Positions 59,743 to 64,000 of a DNA stretch of 64,000 nucleotides are shown piece after piece; positions within the stretch are counted from its first letter, which is position 1, and the number at the start of each line of letters is the position of its first letter. Position numbers and translations under genes: made by a program. The stretch lies in the NCBI GenBank assembly GCA_038206235.1, contig JBBRBB010000002.1:1-64000 (forward strand), in the 5' to 3' direction. Source of the DNA: JBBRBB01 sp038206235 (lineage in GTDB: Bacteria > Bacteroidota > Bacteroidia > Chitinophagales > Chitinophagaceae). The notes under the pieces are model-generated. The model did no database searches. It was not told the origin of the DNA and saw only the letters and a program-made list of their open reading frames with translations.

Positions 59743-62700
59743 TTACGGAAACGCAATTCCCTCTTTTTGCAAAGACGGCTTCAGCTTTGTATTTACTTCC
59801 TGCAACAATTTATTTCCATTGGTTTCAGCTTCAGTTAATTTACCCAGCAGTCTGTTTACACTTTCAATTTCGAGGTTTGAAATGGGTTCTTCTTTATAGC
59901 TCAATGTAACATACGTTTCAGTTATTTCTTCTCTCAATCTTTTTTCATCAGCAAATATTGATTTGTTTTTTGTGGGAATAAGCGTACCCCTGAAGTCATC
60001 AATCTTTTTTAAATAATCATCCACCATTTTTTTTGTTTTTGCATTCTTTACGGTGGTGTCTGCATTTTTCAATGCTTGCTGCACAGCCGTTACTGTATCA
60101 ACCAATTTCTTTAAGCGCTCATGCGCACCATACAATTTCATTGCATTATCATGCAACTCTTTTCTTGCCTCCACCGAAAAATATTTATTTTCAGCATCGT
60201 TGAGCATGTTAACCGGTGTAGTATATTCTTTACCTGCAATCGTTAATTTAATGGTGTATGTTCCGGGCAAAACCATTGGAGCTACAAAGCCAGACTGGTC
60301 CATTTTAGCGCTGCCGCCTGCAACTTTTGGCGGAGTTAAACGCATGTTCCAGTAAACTTTATTAAGCCCTTTTCTTTTGCTTCCGGGAATGGTTTGCAAA
60401 ACCTTACCATCTTTATCAACAATATCAATACTTGCATCGCTGCTGGTTAAACGCTCTTTTAAATAATATTGAATGGCTGCAACATCGGGTGCATTACCGG
60501 CTACCCATCCGCCGGTAGGAGGGAAGGAGCCTCCGCCTAAAATTCCGTTTCGTAAAAGCATATCGGGCTGAGCAAACATGTAAACATCTTTCTTTGCAAT
60601 TTCTGCAGTGATGGTGCGCATTGGAGTAATATCATCCACTATAATTATTCCTCTTCCATGCGTTGCCAAAACAAGGTCATTATTTGTTGGCTGTATTTTT
60701 ATATCTCTCACCAATGCATACCAGGGAACATTATTTTTCATTCTAAACCAGCTTTGCCCTGCATCAACAGAAGCGAATAATCCCATTTCAGTTCCGAGAA
60801 AAAGAAGATTTTTATTTACAACATCTTCTTTTATTTTATGTGCAAAGCCGGTGAATTCTTTGCTGGTAAACATCGTCCATGTTTTGCCCATATCATTACT
60901 AACGCCTGAGTATGTTTTGTGGTCACCGTATGTATGATTATCAAATGTGGCATATACAGTATTCTTATCAAACATGCTTGGCTCAATGCTGCTAACCCAT
61001 GTCTGGCTTGCAATTCCGGCTTTTGCATAATTGGCAGAAACGTTTGTCCAGTTAGCTCCGCCATCTGTTGTGTATTGCAGGTTGCCATCATCTGTGCCCA
61101 CCCAGATTATATTTTCATCAAGCGGTGATTCTGCAATGGTGAAAATGGTGCAATGATTTTCTGCAGAAGTATTATCAGCACTTAAGCCGCCACTCTCTTC
61201 CTGCTTTTGTTTGTTCTTATCATTCGTAGTAAGGTCAGGAGAAATTCTTTTCCAGTTTCTTCCCTGGTCTGTGCTTTTATATAAGTATTGAGCGCCGGTA
61301 TATAAATTCTTTTTGTTTTTTGCCCCGGTAGCAATGGGTGTATTCCAGTTCCATCTTAATTTTTCATCCTGAGCTGTTTGCTTTGGTTGGGCATCATACG
61401 TTTTAAATGTAGTGAGGTCAATTCTTCCCATGCTGCCGCCCTGTGATTCGCCGTAAGCAATGTTATCATCAGTAGGATCCGGCTGCGTCCAAAATCCATC
61501 ACCACCATAAATTGATTTCCAGTCTGCATTGGTAACGCCGCCGGCAGAAGAAGACGGAGCAATCCAGCTGCCATTATCCTGCAAGCCGCCGAACACTCTG
61601 TAATAAGGTTTGTGATTGTCTGTACTTACATGATAAAATTGACCAACAGGTAAACCCTGCAGATACATCCAGGTTGCGCCGCGGTCAAGACTTACATACA
61701 TTCCGCCATCTGTACCCAGATACATTTGATTGGTGTTGTTAGGATTTATCCATAATGCATGTTCGTCGCTGTGTACCCAGCCGCCTTCACCGCTTGCATC
61801 GGCAAAAGAATATCCTCCATCATCAGAATAAGAAAAAATGAATGCGGGGCGATAAACTCTCTTTGCATCTTTAGGGTCAACCACAATCACGCTAAAATAA
61901 AAAGGCCTGCTTACTACATTCATTGTGGCGCTTTGAGATTTCCATGTTTCACCACCATCGCTGCTGATGTATAAACCCGTGTTATTGCTTTCTACAATGG
62001 CAAGCAAATTATTGGGAGCAGAGGGAGCCAATGCAAAGGCAACACGTCCGAAAGGCTTTGCCGGTAAGCCTTTCGTAAGTTCTTTCCATGTTTTACCCCC
62101 ATCCATACTTTTATAAATGCCGCTGCCGCTACCACCGCTGTTGAAAGCATAAGGCTTGCGGCGAAACTCCCATGTAGTTGCATAAATAATATTTGTGTTT
62201 GATGGGTCAATGGCAACATCGGCACAACCTGCTTTTTCATTGATGTATAAAATCTTTTCCCATGTTTTACCTGCATCCGTGGTTTTATAAAGCCCGCGAT
62301 GCTTGCTATCACTCCATAAAGGTCCCGGGGATGCTACATAAATTGTGTTTGAATTATTTGGATCAATGGCAATTTTAGAAATATGCTCTGTACTGTCTAA
62401 ACCAATTTTTGTCCAGTTCTCACCTGCATCTGTAGTTTTGTATAAACCATCTCCAATGGATACGGAATTCCGCATATTGCTTTCACCAGTGCCCGCATAA
62501 ATTGTTTTTGGATTAACCTGGTCAATTGCAATGGCGCCAATGCTTTGGCAATACTTATCAAAAATTGATTTGAATGATGCGCCTGCATTTGTACTTTTCC
62601 AAATACCACCACCGGCAGTTCCCACATAAATTGTTTTAGGGTCTTTATTAACGCCTTCAATAGCGCTGATGCGGCCACTCATAGTGCCGGGACCTAAAAG

Positions 62701-62802
62701 GCGTGCTTCCATCATTCCAAATGTGTATGAATTGATGGACTGAGAAAACGAATCGTTTGTTATTAGTGCAGCTAAAACAGAAAACAGTAATATTTTTTTC
62801 AT
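59743..62802 (-). CDS. Large secreted BNR/VPS10-type beta-propeller protein
   Basis: This 1019-residue protein has a signal peptide (ILLFSVLAALITNDSFSQ). Residues 30-720 are two propellers with about eleven Asp-box repeats: KSTNAGASF, KTTDAGENW, KTTDAGKTW, KSMDGGKTW, SSDGGETW, SDDGGYSF, SLDRGATW, STDQGRNW, TTDGGANW, SNDMGKTW, SVDAGQSW. A beta domain follows (about 750-880; AGGSAKMDQSGFVAPMVLPG, TYTIKLTIAGKEY) and then a helical tail. This is the sortilin/VPS10-like class of Bacteroidota secreted proteins, often annotated as glycosyl hydrolase; no catalytic residues were identified. No type IX sorting domain is visible. Confidence 0.88.
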   Translation of the reverse strand: MKKILLFSVLAALITNDSFSQSINSYTFGMMEARLLGPGTMSGRISAIEGVNKDPKTIYVGTAGGGIWKSTNAGASFKSIFDKYCQSIGAIAIDQVNPKTIYAGTGESNMRNSVSIGDGLYKTTDAGENWTKIGLDSTEHISKIAIDPNNSNTIYVASPGPLWSDSKHRGLYKTTDAGKTWEKILYINEKAGCADVAIDPSNTNIIYATTWEFRRKPYAFNSGGSGSGIYKSMDGGKTWKELTKGLPAKPFGRVAFALAPSAPNNLLAIVESNNTGLYISSDGGETWKSQSATMNVVSRPFYFSVIVVDPKDAKRVYRPAFIFSYSDDGGYSFADASGEGGWVHSDEHALWINPNNTNQMYLGTDGGMYVSLDRGATWMYLQGLPVGQFYHVSTDNHKPYYRVFGGLQDNGSWIAPSSSAGGVTNADWKSIYGGDGFWTQPDPTDDNIAYGESQGGSMGRIDLTTFKTYDAQPKQTAQDEKLRWNWNTPIATGAKNKKNLYTGAQYLYKSTDQGRNWKRISPDLTTNDKNKQKQEESGGLSADNTSAENHCTIFTIAESPLDENIIWVGTDDGNLQYTTDGGANWTNVSANYAKAGIASQTWVSSIEPSMFDKNTVYATFDNHTYGDHKTYSGVSNDMGKTWTMFTSKEFTGFAHKIKEDVVNKNLLFLGTEMGLFASVDAGQSWFRMKNNVPWYALVRDIKIQPTNNDLVLATHGRGIIIVDDITPMRTITAEIAKKDVYMFAQPDMLLRNGILGGGSFPPTGGWVAGNAPDVAAIQYYLKERLTSSDASIDIVDKDGKVLQTIPGSKRKGLNKVYWNMRLTPPKVAGGSAKMDQSGFVAPMVLPGTYTIKLTIAGKEYTTPVNMLNDAENKYFSVEARKELHDNAMKLYGAHERLKKLVDTVTAVQQALKNADTTVKNAKTKKMVDDYLKKIDDFRGTLIPTKNKSIFADEKRLREEITETYVTLSYKEEPISNLEIESVNRLLGKLTEAETNGNKLLQEVNTKLKPSLQKEGIAFP

Positions 62803-62944
62803 GTGGAGGTTTTTAAAAAATGAATAATGTATAGCAAGTAAATGAAGTTGTTGAGAATTCTTTAGATGAAATCATCTTTCACAATGTTGCTTTAAATAAA
62901 AAAATGATGTCATCTTTTAAACAACTTCATGTCAAGTGCGATAA

Positions 62945-62973
62945 CGGTCTGACGGCTTGAAGCCGTCTGACCG
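62945..62973. repeat. GGTCAGACGGCTT palindrome (copy 4)
   Basis: CGGTCTGACGGCTT pairs with AAGCCGTCTGACCG, a 14-bp stem with one mismatched pair. It lies between the BNR gene's start and the stop codon of the LolA-like gene, where it could terminate the latter. Confidence 0.65.
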
Positions 62974-62988
62974 ATACCCTTATTGTGT

Positions 62989-63699
62989 TTATGATTTGGG
63001 CTTGAAAATAGTTTCATCAATTACAGGATTGATTTCAATTGTATCTATGTCAACAGGCCCCTGCAGGCTATTATTTATTGAATACGGCATCATAATGTCT
63101 CCCACTTTTTTATAGTTGGAAAAATCTGAAGATGATTCAATTTCTTTACCATTTATTTCTGTTTTTTCAGTTTGCCTGATGGTTAAATAATCCTCCTTGC
63201 TGATATACAATGTTTTTTCTTTACCACTCTTGAGTGTAACCTTTATTTTATATGCTTCTGTTCCTTCCACATCATCTGTGCCGAGGTCCTGGAGAGTTGT
63301 ACCCTTTTCTTTATAATCTAAAAACTCGTCCTGAACATCTAATTGGTCCTGGCTTTTCTTTACTTCATCTGCTGTCATAGGTTCAGGTTTGGTTTGTCCC
63401 TGGAATGGATTGAAGCCCCATCCTGCCGTATCGGTAAGAACCTGGTAACCCGTCATACCATTGAATGTAAATTCAACCCTGAAGGCTTTTTTGTTTACTA
63501 CCGTCATTACGATTGGTATTTTTGTTCCCCCATTGTTTATGTTGCCTTTCATTACAACGCTATTTACTTTTCTAAGATTATCGGCGCCGCCAATTGCATC
63601 GAGGTGTTTGCTTACAACTTCATCAAGTGATTGAGAAATTGCAAATGATGCAGTGAATACACAAAGAAATGCCGAAAAAAATAATTGCTTTAATTTCAT
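62989..63699 (-). CDS. Secreted LolA/LolB-like (outer membrane lipoprotein-sorting-like) protein
   Basis: This 236-residue protein has a signal peptide (LFFSAFLCVFTASFAISQ). The mature part starts LDEVVSKHLDAIGGADNLRK, a common opening of LolA-like proteins in this phylum, followed by strands (VVMKGNINNGGTKIPIVMTV, FRVEFTFNGMTGYQVLTDTA), VEGTEAYKIKVTLKSGKEKT and LYISKEDYLTIRQTEKTEIN. The fold is a half-barrel for lipid-like ligands. A direct role in lipoprotein sorting is not shown. It may form a transcription unit with the BNR gene downstream, though a palindrome separates them. Confidence 0.8.
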   Translation of the reverse strand: MKLKQLFFSAFLCVFTASFAISQSLDEVVSKHLDAIGGADNLRKVNSVVMKGNINNGGTKIPIVMTVVNKKAFRVEFTFNGMTGYQVLTDTAGWGFNPFQGQTKPEPMTADEVKKSQDQLDVQDEFLDYKEKGTTLQDLGTDDVEGTEAYKIKVTLKSGKEKTLYISKEDYLTIRQTEKTEINGKEIESSSDFSNYKKVGDIMMPYSINNSLQGPVDIDTIEINPVIDETIFKPKS

Positions 63700-63752
63700 G
63701 ATTGTTGTTTTTATAGAAGTGCAAAGATGTTATAAAAAAAGGAGATGATGAA

Positions 63753-63796
63753 ACCGTTTACCGTTTGAAGTTTACCGTTTGGCGTTTATCGTTACA
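63753..63796. repeat. 7-bp-period tract (GTTTACC / GTTTNNN)
   Basis: About six units of GTTTNNN lie between the LolA-like gene start and the guaB stop: CCGTTTACCGTTTGAAGTTT and then variants. The unit matches the glmS-downstream tract. Confidence 0.75.
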
Positions 63797-63805
63797 GATG
63801 TTTCA

Positions 63806-63835
63806 AAGTCCCCCACCGAGGGATTTAGGGGCTTT
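63806..63835 (-). terminator. Hairpin after guaB, terminator candidate
   Basis: On the minus strand AAAGCCCC and GGGGACTTT pair with a 12-base loop, one base after the guaB stop codon. The final CTTT gives only a weak T-run. Confidence 0.55.
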
Positions 63836-64000
63836 TTACTTCCTGCTGTAATTAGGAGATTCTCTTGTTATCTCCACATCATGTGCATGACTTTCACGCA
63901 TTCCTGCATTCGTTATTTTTATAAAAGTCGCCTCCTGTAATTCACTTATATTTTTTGCACCACAGTAACCCATACCAGCCTGGAGACCGCCTACAAATTG
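63836..64000 (-). CDS. guaB: IMP dehydrogenase, C-terminal end (partial)
   Basis: The last 54 codons read QFVGGLQAGMGYCGAKNISE, LQEATFIKITNAGMRESHAH and DVEITRESPNYSRK, then a stop at 63836. This matches the C-terminus of IMP dehydrogenase (GGL.AGMGY.G, RESH.HDV.IT.E.PNY). The enzyme oxidises IMP to XMP in guanine nucleotide synthesis. The gene continues beyond the window edge, and the catalytic Cys loop is not included. Confidence 0.93.
   Translation of the reverse strand, partial: QFVGGLQAGMGYCGAKNISELQEATFIKITNAGMRESHAHDVEITRESPNYSRK

Noticed and set aside
1..64000. tRNA, rRNA or CRISPR features
   Set aside because: No T-loop-like GTTCRANTC with matching acceptor arms, no rRNA-like blocks and no regularly spaced 25-40 bp repeats with unique spacers were seen; the tandem 219-bp repeats are coding.

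Overview
The window looks like a chromosome segment of a Bacteroidota bacterium, most likely a Chitinophagaceae-type member. Supporting signs are an AT-rich sequence, AT-rich leaders without clear Shine-Dalgarno sites, a hybrid two-component sensor with propeller, kinase, receiver and AraC domains, a type IX secretion C-terminal domain, paired MacB/FtsX-type permeases without an adjacent ATPase, a CusA-type pump fused to a TolC-like domain, and many small secreted proteins and lipoproteins. No rRNA, tRNA or CRISPR array was seen.

Left part (1-13 kb). The 3' end of an IS110-type transposase opens the window and recurs near 43 kb. Two small envelope proteins, a chimeric pseudogene, a DUF4440/SnoaL-like lipoprotein and a conserved secreted protein follow. 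From 3.9 to 8.5 kb lies a compact AT-rich four-gene island: a PstI/BsuBI-type methyltransferase and restriction enzyme, a DUF262 protein and a divergent RelA/SpoT-domain protein. The genes overlap or nearly touch and the island is bracketed by imperfect direct repeats. This is the best candidate for an undescribed defence system. A large hybrid two-component sensor follows.

Middle part (13-38 kb). This stretch is rich in gene decay. It holds a DUF433/DUF5615 toxin-antitoxin pair with a stop inside the toxin, a frameshifted TonB-type outer-membrane barrel, fragments of a DUF3616-like gene and a permease, a glycoside hydrolase interrupted by one stop codon, a dehydrogenase fragment, a twice-shifted TMEM175 channel and a response regulator reduced to its HTH domain. 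Intact genes include an SDR, a clan AA aspartic protease, two MacB/FtsX permeases, a GNAT acetyltransferase, glmS, a T9SS-exported multi-repeat protein and a double-cupin lipoprotein. Several families of dispersed palindromes, inverted-repeat elements and 7-bp-period tracts lie between them.

Right part (38-64 kb). A three-gene cluster encodes a coiled-coil protein, a membrane coiled-coil protein and a membrane-anchored Ppx/GppA-like actin-fold protein, and is a second candidate for an uncharacterised system. Next come a secreted protein, an IS110 remnant, folC, a START-like protein, an LptF/LptG permease and an exported superoxide dismutase. A metal-handling block then follows: DUF6660 protein, CusA-TolC fusion, CusB-type adaptor, cysteine-rich copper-binding four-helix protein, NRAMP-related transporter and a P1B-4-type ATPase. 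The window closes with an OsmC protein, a very large BNR/VPS10-type secreted protein, an LolA-like protein and the C-terminal end of guaB.
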